A model generated the notes under the pieces. The model was given only the letters and a program-made list of their open reading frames with translations. It was not told where the DNA came from and did no database searches. Of a stretch of 6,732 nucleotides of DNA, positions 1-6,460 are shown piece after piece. The DNA comes from a bacterium (lineage in GTDB: Bacteria > SZUA-79 > Acidulodesulfobacterales > Acidulodesulfobacteraceae): positions 1 to 6,732 of the forward strand of contig JAJYWW010000102.1 in assembly GCA_021791295.1 (NCBI GenBank), in the 5' to 3' direction. The number at the start of each line of letters is the position of its first letter. The stretch's first letter is position 1. Made by a program: the position numbers and the translations under genes.

Positions 1-1530
1 TGGATAGCTACGGATGAAGAAATCTTAGAAAACTCCATAGGAACAAATCTAAAGGATTTAAGATTGCGAAAATTATTATACAGACCGTATATAATAAAAA
101 GAAACGACAAATTTTTATATATTTTTTTTAGAGATAAAGGACTTTCGGATTCAATAGGTTTTAAATATTCAAATTACGAACCTAAATCTGCGGCCGAAGA
201 TTTAATAAATAACTTGAAAAATATAGCATTAAGTCTTCAAAATTACGATAAAAATGGACTATCTGCAATACCGATAATATTGGACGGCGAAAATGCATGG
301 GAATATTATAAAAATAACGGATACGATTTTTTTAATTATCTTTACGAAAGTTTGACTGAAAACTCAAAAATCATAAAAACCCTTACCGTCAGCGAATATA
401 TAAAAAAAACGGAAGAGACTTTAAAAATAATGGATGCCGAATTGGAATCCGGCGCCTACGAAAACGGTAAAACAGGAATTAAAATAAAGCCTTTTTTCGA
501 TATTAAATGGAATGCCGACCCCGATAAATATAACGAATTCGACAATTCCAAAATATACAACATACCTATGATATACCCGGGTTCATGGATTAACCACGAT
601 TTCAGAATATGGATAGGGGATAAAGAAGACAACAGGGCTTGGGATATTCTTTCTAAAACAAGAGATTATCTTTTGCAGAAAGATAAAAAAGCAGCATATG
701 CCGATGATAAAAACGCGGTAACGGCGGCGGTTATGAAAGAAAACGGCAGCGGCGCCGATTATAAAGCGGCATGGGAACAGATATTTATAGCTGAAGGAAG
801 CGATTATAACTGGTGGTACGGCGAAGACAGAACATCCGGCATAGACGAAGAATATGATTTCCTTTACAGAACCCATCTTATAAACGTTTACAAATTTTTA
901 AACGAAACCCCGCCGGACGAATATTTTATACCTTTGCTCGAAGGGAAAAAAGCCGTAAAACCGAATATGGATATAGTATCATATATTTATCCGGAAATAG
1001 ACGGCATAGCGGATAATTATTTTGAATGGCTCGGAAGCGCGGTATTTTTTCCAAGTATTTTATCCGGTAAAGCAATGGCGCATACCGACAGATTTATAAG
1101 AAAAATGCAATACGGATTTAACGAAGAGAATTTTTTCATGAGGTTTGATTTTTTTAAAAAAGATTATTCCGAATTATCGGGAAAAGCACTTATTATAAAA
1201 TTTATAAATACTTCGGAAATTGAAGTAAAAGTTGAATTTAATATAAATAACACATTAAATTTACTAATTAATTCTCCGGCAATTAAAGCCGGAAAGTCTG
1301 CGGTTAAACATAATACAAACAATGTTTTGAATGCCGCATATAATAAAATTCTTGAATTATCCGTTAAGACTTTTGTCTTAGGCGTAGCGCCAAGCAATCA
1401 AATCGACTTTTACGCCGTTCTGACTTATAAAGATAATCCGCTTGCCGAAATAGAGCGTTTTCCGGTCAGCGGTTATTTCGAAACGACGGTACCCGACGCA
1501 AACTTTGAAATAGTGAACTGGATTGTATGA
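1..1530 (+). CDS. Glycoside hydrolase family 57 protein (amylopullulanase/alpha-amylase-like), 5' end missing
   Basis: This is the C-terminal 509 residues of a GH57 enzyme; the frame is open from base 1, so the gene starts outside the window. The TTG at 64 lies inside conserved sequence and is not a start. Visible GH57 landmarks, numbered on the fragment, are WIATDEEIL at 1-9 (the segment just after the nucleophile motif, which is therefore off the left edge), FRDKGLSD at 43-50, LDGENAWE at 94-101, and AEGSDYNWWYGEDR at 264-277. By family knowledge the Asp in LDGEN (residue 95) is the likely general acid/base. The last 200 or so residues look like the beta-rich C-terminal domain of these proteins. 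Family members act on alpha-1,4/1,6-glucans such as glycogen or starch; the exact substrate cannot be read here. Whether a signal peptide exists is unknown because the N-terminus is absent. cbiB follows 52 bp downstream on the same strand. Family is confident; specificity is not. Confidence 0.93.
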   Translation, partial: WIATDEEILENSIGTNLKDLRLRKLLYRPYIIKRNDKFLYIFFRDKGLSDSIGFKYSNYEPKSAAEDLINNLKNIALSLQNYDKNGLSAIPIILDGENAWEYYKNNGYDFFNYLYESLTENSKIIKTLTVSEYIKKTEETLKIMDAELESGAYENGKTGIKIKPFFDIKWNADPDKYNEFDNSKIYNIPMIYPGSWINHDFRIWIGDKEDNRAWDILSKTRDYLLQKDKKAAYADDKNAVTAAVMKENGSGADYKAAWEQIFIAEGSDYNWWYGEDRTSGIDEEYDFLYRTHLINVYKFLNETPPDEYFIPLLEGKKAVKPNMDIVSYIYPEIDGIADNYFEWLGSAVFFPSILSGKAMAHTDRFIRKMQYGFNEENFFMRFDFFKKDYSELSGKALIIKFINTSEIEVKVEFNINNTLNLLINSPAIKAGKSAVKHNTNNVLNAAYNKILELSVKTFVLGVAPSNQIDFYAVLTYKDNPLAEIERFPVSGYFETTVPDANFEIVNWIV

Positions 1531-1535
1531 TGTCC

Positions 1536-1551
1536 CATAATGAACATTATG
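1536..1551. repeat. Short perfect palindrome between the GH57 gene and cbiB
   Basis: CATAATG-AA-CATTATG is a 7-bp perfect inverted repeat with a 2-nt centre, lying just after the GH57 stop codon. It is AT-rich and lacks a T-tract, so it is not a convincing terminator. It has the size and symmetry of a dimeric-regulator operator, but no promoter is evident beside it, and such palindromes arise by chance in AT-rich DNA. Confidence 0.35.
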
Positions 1552-1582
1552 TAAACTGTAAAATAAAATCGCTTAAAACAAC

Positions 1583-2659
1583 ATGCCGTCTTCTTTTTTT
1601 AACTTTATTCTTATAACTCTATTTTTTCCTTTGGCATTTATTATCGAATTTTATTCGGGCTTCTTAAAGTATAAACTGCATCCGCTTAACATAATGGGAC
1701 TGATTGCCGTATATACAGAGAAACTCCTTTATAGATTTTCCCCAAAAATCATATCGGGCATTTTTTTTAACGTTATAACTATTATTGTTATATCGGCAAT
1801 ATTTTCTGCCGCAAGTTTTATAATCTTCTATATTTCGCCGCCGCTCTTCTATATCTTTTCCGTGTATGTTCTTGCTTCCTTTCTTTCTGCCGGAGGATTA
1901 AGGCATGAATCCTTAAAAATATATAAATTGCTTAAAACCGGCGATATAAACGGCGCAAGAGAAAATCTCTATTCCCTTGCCGGCAGAGATAACAAAAACC
2001 TTAATCCGTCGGAAATTTCAAGGGCCGCGGTCGAATCAGTGTCCGAAAATACCGGCGACGGAATAGGTTCCGTCGTTTTTTATTTCACCTTGGGAGCAAT
2101 ATTAGGATTGTTGTTTTACAAACATAACTTAACATTAAAGACTGGATTTTTACGGATTAATTTCATTATATTTTTCGGCGTTTTATCGGCCGTAATTTAT
2201 AAAACCGCAAATCTTTTGGATTCTATAGCAGGATACAAAAATAAAAAATATGAAAAATTCGGTAAATTTTCGGCCCGTTTAGACGATGCATTAAATTTTT
2301 TACCGTTCAGAATTACGGCTTTATTCATGATGTTATCTACGCTTATCTTAAGCATTGCTTTAAATAAATATAGCATAAAAGATGCAGTTTTATCGTTTAT
2401 AAAATTCAGGAAAAATCATCCGAGTCCCAATGGAGGACATCTGGAGTCCGTGACGGCAGGCGCACTTAATATTAAATTAGGCGGCGTAAATTATTACGGC
2501 GGCGTCGAAAGCAGAAGACCAGTTATAGGATTTGAAAACTATAAGAATCCTAATGCTGAAAATATAATTGAAACCGTAACGATAATGGAGCTGTCGTCTG
2601 TAATTATTGCGGTCTTTTATACGGCGGTATTACTTATAATTATTGTATTGTATGGATAA
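1583..2659 (+). CDS. cbiB: Adenosylcobinamide-phosphate synthase (CbiB/CobD family)
   Basis: CbiB is an integral membrane enzyme that attaches (R)-1-amino-2-propanol or its phosphate to adenosylcobyric acid, late in the corrin-ring part of cobalamin synthesis. The 358-aa length is near the usual 310-350. Family motifs occur in order: HPLNIMG at 33-39, GRD at 134-136, RAAVESVSENTGDG at 147-160, a YK..N.LDS..GY block at 206-218, FGKFSARLDDALN at 226-238, and SPNGGHLES followed by TAGALN at 281-296. Hydrophobic helices lie near 5-25, 59-105, 160-180, 190-208, 244-262 and 335-356. Oddities: the N-terminal acidic D..LGDP-type motif is degenerate, and the Pro usual after DG in the ESxxEN block is Val. 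The ATG at 1583 is preceded in frame by a stop at 1574 and has no clear Shine-Dalgarno, so translation may rely on coupling or weak initiation. No other cobalamin gene is visible, so pathway context is missing. Confidence 0.93.
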   Translation: MPSSFFNFILITLFFPLAFIIEFYSGFLKYKLHPLNIMGLIAVYTEKLLYRFSPKIISGIFFNVITIIVISAIFSAASFIIFYISPPLFYIFSVYVLASFLSAGGLRHESLKIYKLLKTGDINGARENLYSLAGRDNKNLNPSEISRAAVESVSENTGDGIGSVVFYFTLGAILGLLFYKHNLTLKTGFLRINFIIFFGVLSAVIYKTANLLDSIAGYKNKKYEKFGKFSARLDDALNFLPFRITALFMMLSTLILSIALNKYSIKDAVLSFIKFRKNHPSPNGGHLESVTAGALNIKLGGVNYYGGVESRRPVIGFENYKNPNAENIIETVTIMELSSVIIAVFYTAVLLIIIVLYG

Positions 2660-2708
2660 TATTTTTTATATAGGCATGCACGCCATCATGTTGTAAATAT
2701 CGTTTTTA
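2660..2708. other. Convergent intergenic gap between cbiB and the GGDEF gene
   Basis: This 49-bp gap separates two converging genes. It holds only a near-palindrome, GGCATGCACGCC at 2673-2684, beside AT-rich flanks. The stem is too short and lacks a proper T-run for me to call a terminator for either gene. Confidence 0.4.
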
Positions 2709-3692
2709 TTATTCTTCGTAAATAAAAACTTGGTTTCCGTTTCCTCGTTTTGCCCTATACATTGCAATATCGGCTTCCTTTATTAATTCATCCGCTCTTT
2801 TTCCTTTTTGAAAGCCTGTTATTCCTATAGACAGTCCAATTTTTTTTGATTTGCCGTCGTTATTCAAAGTAAAATTATCTAATTTTTCGTTAAAATTTTC
2901 ATCTAACATAATCATTTTTAATTTTTCTTTAAAACCGTTATTAAAATTAAACAAAATTCTATTGGCTACTATGGTAGATCTTTTTGCAGGCGTATTCGGC
3001 AATATAACCGTAAATTCGTCTCCACCGTATCTAAAGGCGGTATCTACGTTTTTTCTTACGGCATTCATTAAGGTTTCCCCGGTAAATCTTATAATTTCGT
3101 CTCCGGCCTGATGTCCAAGCATATCGTTTAAATATTTAAAATTATTTATATCTATAAATAAAATGGATAAATCATGCCCGTATCTGGAGCATCTGGATAT
3201 TTCTTTATCTAATTCTTCGCGAAAAAACCTTGAATTGTACAGTTTCGAAAGATTATCCGTTTTAACTTCGTTAGATAATGATATTTCTAGTTGTATTTCT
3301 TTGGTTATATCCCTGACTAAATATAAAGCTCCCTTTATTTCGCCTGATTCGTTAAAAAGGTCTATTTTTTCGTTTTCAAAATAATGATTTTTGTCTTCCA
3401 AATTACATATATTGCATATTTTACATCCCGAAGCCAAATTTCTGATATATTCCGGAATCGGCTGATTTTTAAACAGATTTTCAAAATAATATATGCGTCT
3501 TATATTTTTATATAAAAATTCATTCAAATCTATTTTTAATATAATAGGAGCAATATCGTTATAAAAAACGATATTTTCGTCTTTATCGACCACGAATGCG
3601 CCTTCTTCTAATGAATTAAGAAGATTTTTAATCTCGACGTTTTTAAGTATATCGTCTTCTAAATTTTTATCTTGAAATTCTGCTCCTACCAT
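2709..3692 (-). CDS. Diguanylate cyclase: PAS sensor domain plus GGDEF domain
   Basis: This 327-aa soluble protein probably makes cyclic di-GMP from two GTP. Residues about 20-135 form a PAS-type sensor (GAFVVDKDENIVFYN start, ending in LYLVRDIT), followed by a short helical linker and a GGDEF domain at about 145-325. The signature GGDEF is intact at 223-227, with the upstream DNLSKLYN and DINNFKYLND motifs that bind nucleotide and metal, so catalysis is expected. The usual RxxD product-inhibition site is not intact: the residues in register read KNVD (214-217), with an Arg one position too early. The PAS region carries C90, C93 and C96 (CxxCxxC), possibly binding a metal or cofactor. About 30 hydrophilic residues (253-284) appear inserted before the SIGIT strand. 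There is no transmembrane segment, so it acts in the cytoplasm. The ATG at 3692 has AGGAG 7 nt upstream and a private promoter. Family is confident; the signal sensed is unknown. Confidence 0.93.
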   Translation of the reverse strand: MVGAEFQDKNLEDDILKNVEIKNLLNSLEEGAFVVDKDENIVFYNDIAPIILKIDLNEFLYKNIRRIYYFENLFKNQPIPEYIRNLASGCKICNICNLEDKNHYFENEKIDLFNESGEIKGALYLVRDITKEIQLEISLSNEVKTDNLSKLYNSRFFREELDKEISRCSRYGHDLSILFIDINNFKYLNDMLGHQAGDEIIRFTGETLMNAVRKNVDTAFRYGGDEFTVILPNTPAKRSTIVANRILFNFNNGFKEKLKMIMLDENFNEKLDNFTLNNDGKSKKIGLSIGITGFQKGKRADELIKEADIAMYRAKRGNGNQVFIYEE

Positions 3693-3699
3693 AAAACCT

Positions 3700-3704
3700 C
3701 TCCT
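3700..3704 (-). promoter_or_regulatory. Shine-Dalgarno of the GGDEF gene
   Basis: On the minus strand AGGAG lies 7 nt before the ATG at 3692-3690, within a purine-rich AGAGAGGAGAGG stretch. It supports that start codon. Confidence 0.75.
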
Positions 3705-3779
3705 CTCTGTATAAAAACTAATAAAATATCAAACTAATTAAAAAAAATAATATATTATAATAACAATTTATTTATTTGA

Positions 3780-3808
3780 ATTTTATGAAAAATAGCGTTA
3801 ATTGTCAA
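3780..3808 (-). promoter_or_regulatory. Sigma-70-type promoter for the GGDEF gene
   Basis: Reading the minus strand, TTGACA (3808-3803, a perfect -35) is followed after exactly 17 nt by TAAAAT (3785-3780, one mismatch to TATAAT). Transcription would start near 3773, giving a leader of about 80 nt before the GGDEF start codon. The promoter lies in the 132-bp gap after dnaJ, so the cyclase can be expressed apart from rfaE2-dnaJ. No hairpin terminator is seen between dnaJ and this promoter, so read-through from upstream is also possible. Confidence 0.75.
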
Positions 3809-3824
3809 GGAATATTTTGTTTTA

Positions 3825-4628
3825 TTACTTAAAAAACGAAAATTTACTTAAAAAACTGCTGCCGCTTTTATTAATTTTATTTAAAACCTTTTCGTCTATT
3901 TTAACCGTAATATTGAGGCTGCCGTTCTTTCCGCCGAAAGCGCCGGCATCTCCCATATTTTCAAAGATTATTATGTTTTTATCACTGCGGTTCAAAAGTT
4001 CGTTTAAGGAAAAACTCAATTTTATTTTTTCTGAAGTTTTTATCCTGGCCATGCCGTTGCAAGTTTTGCATTTATACAAAAATAAATCGCCGTATCCGTC
4101 GCAATTTCTGCATAGCTCCATGACTCCCGAAATTTTATTTTTAATATTTCCGGTTCCGCGGCATTCCGGACAAGGCATAATCAAAGTTCCGTTTTCTTTA
4201 CCTTCTCCGTTGCAGGAGGGGCATTTTATATAGCGTTCTGCGTCTATAATTTTATCGATAAAATACTCCTGCTTTTCTAAATCTTCTTTTATATTTTTGT
4301 TCTCTTGAAATTTTTGTTCGATATCGGAAGTAAAATCCAAAATCAAATTAACGTTTGCTCCGTCCCTAAGCCTTGTTCTGTAAGGTTTTATTTTATTTTC
4401 CGATTGGGATGCCTGAAAAGCTTTATAATCTTTTAGCTCTTTGTCGTACGCTCTTCTTAAAACATCGTCGGAAAGGGTTTTATACGCTTCGTTTATATCT
4501 ATAAATTTATCTTGATTTTCTGGATTTTTATCCGGATGATATATAGAGGCAAGTTTTCTGTAACTGCTTTTAATTAAAGATTCTCCTGCATTTTCGTCCA
4601 AACCTAAAATATCATAATAATCTTTCAT
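3825..4628 (-). CDS. Short DnaJ-like co-chaperone (J domain plus zinc-binding region, truncated C-terminus)
   Basis: This 267-aa Hsp40-type protein should stimulate the ATPase of an Hsp70 (DnaK). The J domain spans about 3-65 with the essential HPD at 31-33. Four zinc-binding cysteine pairs follow: C136/C139, C153/C156, C173/C176 and C187/C190. The first three sit in CxxCxGxG repeats; the fourth (CKTCNGMA) has lost its last glycine. Residues 200-246 resemble the end of the first C-terminal substrate-binding domain (ENMGDAGAFGGKNGSLNITV). Typical DnaJ is about 370-380 aa: here the Gly/Phe-rich linker is replaced by a charged helical stretch (66-130), and the second C-terminal domain with the dimerisation tail is absent. 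It is therefore probably not the organism's main DnaJ, and I give no symbol. It starts 26 bp after rfaE2 on the same strand, with only a weak purine-rich ribosome site, so the two are likely co-transcribed. The ending is a clean stop with no frameshift visible. Confidence 0.88.
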   Translation of the reverse strand: MKDYYDILGLDENAGESLIKSSYRKLASIYHPDKNPENQDKFIDINEAYKTLSDDVLRRAYDKELKDYKAFQASQSENKIKPYRTRLRDGANVNLILDFTSDIEQKFQENKNIKEDLEKQEYFIDKIIDAERYIKCPSCNGEGKENGTLIMPCPECRGTGNIKNKISGVMELCRNCDGYGDLFLYKCKTCNGMARIKTSEKIKLSFSLNELLNRSDKNIIIFENMGDAGAFGGKNGSLNITVKIDEKVLNKINKSGSSFLSKFSFFK

Positions 4629-4654
4629 ATTTCTTTTCGACGATTTGCAGTTTT

Positions 4655-5128
4655 TTATTTTTTTATTTTCTTTATTATTTCGCTTGTCGATTTGCCCTTT
4701 ACGAAATTTATCAAAACCGTTTTTCCGCCGCCGGCTTCAACTATATCGCTTCCGGCGATGTTTTTCCCTTCATAGTCCGCGCCTTTTACCAGCACGTCCG
4801 GCTTTATCTCTTTTATGAGTTCGTAAGGCGTATCTTCGTCAAACAAAACGACGTAATCGACCGGTTTTAAATTTGCTAAGACGTATGCCCTGTCCCGTTC
4901 GCTTACAATAGGCCTGTCTTTGCCTTTTAAGCGCCTTACCGATTCGTCGCTGTTTAATCCTACTATAAGTATATCGCCGAGGGCTTTTGCTTCTTTTAAA
5001 TAGCTGATGTGTCCGGCATGTATAATATCAAAGCATCCGTTTGTAAATATAATTTTTTTGGATTCGGCTTTAAGTCTCGACAACTCTGCTTTTATATTCT
5101 TAGGCGTAATTATATTTACAGATTCCAT
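4655..5128 (-). CDS. rfaE2: D-glycero-beta-D-manno-heptose 1-phosphate adenylyltransferase
   Basis: This 157-aa nucleotidyltransferase makes ADP-D-glycero-beta-D-manno-heptose from heptose 1-phosphate and ATP, a cytoplasmic step toward the heptose of the lipopolysaccharide inner core. It is the stand-alone form of the C-terminal half of bifunctional RfaE/HldE. Visible motifs: [13 protein letters not shown] at 28-40, with the HxGH nucleotide-binding signature at 37-40; [13 protein letters not shown] at 57-69; [10 protein letters not shown] at 72-81; and KSTSEII at 146-152, the ISTT/S-type motif that binds triphosphate. The frame is open up to 5248, but the extra 40 residues are rich in Tyr, Asn and Phe and run through a leader hairpin; the family starts near [11 protein letters not shown], so I chose the ATG at 5128, which gives normal family length. 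Only a weak ribosome site precedes it. dnaJ follows 26 bp downstream. The partner kinase domain (RfaE1) is not in the window. Confidence 0.93.
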   Translation of the reverse strand: MESVNIITPKNIKAELSRLKAESKKIIFTNGCFDIIHAGHISYLKEAKALGDILIVGLNSDESVRRLKGKDRPIVSERDRAYVLANLKPVDYVVLFDEDTPYELIKEIKPDVLVKGADYEGKNIAGSDIVEAGGGKTVLINFVKGKSTSEIIKKIKK

Positions 5129-5224
5129 ATAGTTCTTATATAAAAAAAAATTATAACGGCAAAGTATTGCGACGTTAATTGAATTAAAATAAAATATATT
5201 GTAATTTAATATATAAACGAGAAA

Positions 5225-5255
5225 CCCCCTGACATATTCGGCATACATCAGGGGG
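5225..5255 (-). promoter_or_regulatory. GC-rich hairpin in the rfaE2 5' leader
   Basis: CCCCCTGA (5225-5232) and TCAGGGGG (5248-5255) form a perfect 8-bp stem with a 15-nt loop, conspicuous in an otherwise AT-rich region. It begins about 20 nt after the predicted rfaE2 transcription start and is followed on the minus strand by only TTTC, so it makes a weak terminator at best. It may be an attenuator, a 5'-stabilising structure or a protein-binding site. I recognise no known riboswitch class. Confidence 0.6.
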
Positions 5256-5283
5256 AAAAATGGAGAAAAGAATTACTGGTTTC

Positions 5284-5313
5284 ATTCTAACAAAATTTAT
5301 ATTATTATGTCAA
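5284..5313 (-). promoter_or_regulatory. Sigma-70-type promoter for rfaE2-dnaJ
   Basis: On the minus strand, a perfect TTGACA (5313-5308) is followed after 18 nt by TAGAAT (5289-5284, one mismatch to TATAAT). The predicted start near 5277 gives a leader of about 149 nt before the rfaE2 ATG at 5128, long for a housekeeping gene and containing the 5225-5255 hairpin. Confidence 0.7.
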
Positions 5314-5425
5314 TAGAAAAAATTATACAAGGTATTTTATATTTTAAATATAATGTTTATATGATAAAATATAAAATAAATTCTAATATAGCCACAACAT
5401 GAATTAGAGGTCGAATTTAAATAAT

Positions 5426-6133
5426 ATGGATAAATGGAAATTGGGCGAAGACAGCGGCGACGAACTTTTTCATAAAGATAATGAATCTAATAAGTCTTTT
5501 TCGCTTGGAAAAATAGGCAAAGAAGATTTATCCGACTTTATTTTTGAAGAAAATCAACCCGGCAGTACGAAAAAAAAAGCCGCACAGAAGAAAGAAAGCA
5601 AAACAAATTCCGCAGAAAATTATAGTGAATACGAAAGAAACGAAGTTAAGGGCGGTTTTAAAAAAATATTTTATATAATAGTTTTTATTGCGGCATTAAT
5701 ATCGGCATACTACTTATTTAAAATTATATTTCCCGGAAACAATACCGACATAAAACTATACGGTTTAAAAACATTAGTTTACAAATCGGAGGCGCTTCCG
5801 GAAAATAATTTATTGATTACCGGCTATCTGATAAATAAAAATAAGTTTCCCGTAAGCTATGTTAAGCTGACGTGCAAACTTTACAGCACAAAAAATATTG
5901 TTCTGCTGACAAAACACGTATATGCCGGAAATTTCATAAATTTAAACAAACTTAAAAAGATGTCGAACGTTTCTATAAATATTGCTCTGCAGAATAAAGA
6001 CGGCGCCGATATGTCCGACGTAGAAATTCTGCCAAATCATCCGGTAAAATTTATGGCGGTATTTTTCGATATTAACCCCAATTCAAAAAATTACTCTATT
6101 ACAATAAGCCACTTTTACAGAATAGCAAAATAA
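5426..6133 (+). CDS. Single-pass membrane protein with a DUF3426-like extracytoplasmic domain
   Basis: The function of this 235-aa protein is not known. Residues 1-78 are hydrophilic and low-complexity, with a Lys-rich stretch at 48-60 (KKKAAQKKESK), and are likely cytoplasmic. One transmembrane helix lies at about 81-103 (IFYIIVFIAALISAYYLF), with Lys just before it, fitting N-in/C-out topology. The remaining 130 residues look like a beta-sandwich of the DUF3426/FxLYD kind: ITGYLINKNKFPVSYVKL near 131-148, KLYS at 151-154, a YAGNFINL stretch at 166-173, and PVKFMAVFFDINP near 206-218. DUF3426 proteins usually carry an N-terminal MJ0042 zinc ribbon; there is no Cys pair here, so that part is missing or replaced. 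The ATG at 5426 is the only sensible start, although its GAGG ribosome site is 15 nt away. The gene converges with tatA, stops 11 bp apart, with no terminator seen between them. Confidence 0.75.
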   Translation: MDKWKLGEDSGDELFHKDNESNKSFSLGKIGKEDLSDFIFEENQPGSTKKKAAQKKESKTNSAENYSEYERNEVKGGFKKIFYIIVFIAALISAYYLFKIIFPGNNTDIKLYGLKTLVYKSEALPENNLLITGYLINKNKFPVSYVKLTCKLYSTKNIVLLTKHVYAGNFINLNKLKKMSNVSINIALQNKDGADMSDVEILPNHPVKFMAVFFDINPNSKNYSITISHFYRIAK

Positions 6134-6144
6134 TTAAATTATAA

Positions 6145-6444
6145 TTATGCTTTTTTAACCGTCTTTTTTCTCTTGGGAGCGGCGGATTCATCGTAATTAG
6201 AACTTGTTTTCCTCGCCGTTTTAGCAGCTATCTGCCGTCTTTTCGGTTTGGCGGTTGTTTCTTCTTCTTCGTTTTGCGAATTTCGCGGCGTTACGTCTAT
6301 TTCGTCCTTTCCGGAAAGACTGTTTTTAAAATTTCTTAAAGCTTTTCCAAAACCGCTTCCTATCTGAGGAAGTTTGCCTGCTCCGAAGATTAAAAAAACG
6401 ACTACCAAAATAATTAAAAGCTCAGGGATTCCTAATCCAAACAT
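6145..6444 (-). CDS. tatA: Sec-independent (Tat) protein translocase subunit TatA
   Basis: TatA subunits oligomerise in the inner membrane to let folded proteins carrying twin-arginine signals pass. From the start chosen here the protein has 99 aa: a short N-terminus with a transmembrane helix at about 5-20 ([16 protein letters not shown]), the hinge [10 protein letters not shown] at 20-29, an amphipathic helix to about 42 ([12 protein letters not shown]), and a polar tail rich in Glu, then Lys and Arg. This is the classic TatA/E plan; TatB is less likely given the short amphipathic helix and the FG-x-KLP hinge. An in-frame GTG at 6453 overlaps the GGAGG ribosome site and is rejected; the ATG at 6444 sits 8 nt after it. 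tatC and tatB are not in the window. A tandem repeat begins a few bases upstream of the ribosome site, so the promoter must lie within or beyond it. Confidence 0.93.
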   Translation of the reverse strand: MFGLGIPELLIILVVVFLIFGAGKLPQIGSGFGKALRNFKNSLSGKDEIDVTPRNSQNEEEETTAKPKRRQIAAKTARKTSSNYDESAAPKRKKTVKKA

Positions 6445-6452
6445 GTTATTCA

Positions 6453-6457
6453 CCTCC
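6453..6457 (-). promoter_or_regulatory. Shine-Dalgarno that fixes the tatA start
   Basis: On the minus strand GGAGG (6457-6453) is followed by 8 nt and then ATG (6444-6442), ideal spacing. The alternative GTG at 6453-6451 shares a base with this site and cannot use it. Confidence 0.85.
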
Positions 6458-6460
6458 GTA

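Larger units (their letters stand above)
5129..5425. other. Divergent intergenic region between rfaE2 and the DUF3426-like gene
   Basis: This 297-bp very AT-rich region holds the minus-strand rfaE2 promoter (5284-5313), a roughly 150-nt rfaE2 leader, and a GC-rich hairpin (5225-5255). For the plus-strand gene at 5426, a TATAAT lies at 5349-5354 but its -35 match (TACAAG) is poor. A GAGG at 5407-5410 is the only Shine-Dalgarno candidate and stands an unusually long 15 nt before the ATG. No convincing protein gene is present. Confidence 0.6.

Noticed and set aside
64..66. TTG as the start of the GH57 gene
   Set aside because: The frame is open to the left edge, and the 21 residues before it match conserved GH57 sequence (WIATDEEIL).
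2673..2684. GGCATGCACGCC as a bidirectional terminator
   Set aside because: The stem is only about 3-5 bp with almost no loop and no adjacent T-run on either strand.
2652..2696. Short plus-strand ORF overlapping the end of cbiB (starting MDNIFYIG)
   Set aside because: It has only 14 codons and no recognisable similarity; it is probably chance in the gap between convergent genes.
3802..4233. 143-codon plus-strand ORF opposite dnaJ
   Set aside because: It lies wholly or mostly antisense to a well-supported DnaJ-like gene and has no family features.
5129..5248. N-terminal extension of RfaE2 to an ATG at 5248
   Set aside because: The extra 40 residues are not family-like, have no ribosome site, and run through the leader hairpin; the start at 5128 gives the usual length.
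5260..5316. Plus-strand 18-codon ORF ([18 protein letters not shown]) after a GGGGG that could serve as a ribosome site
   Set aside because: It overlaps the minus-strand rfaE2 promoter, has no promoter of its own that I can see, and the G-run is explained by the hairpin stem. It is too short to support alone.
6134..6144. AT-only dyad between the DUF3426-like gene and tatA as a terminator
   Set aside because: It has no G-C pairs and would be too weak to terminate transcription.
6451..6453. GTG start for tatA
   Set aside because: It overlaps the Shine-Dalgarno; the ATG at 6444 is correctly spaced and gives the normal TatA N-terminus.
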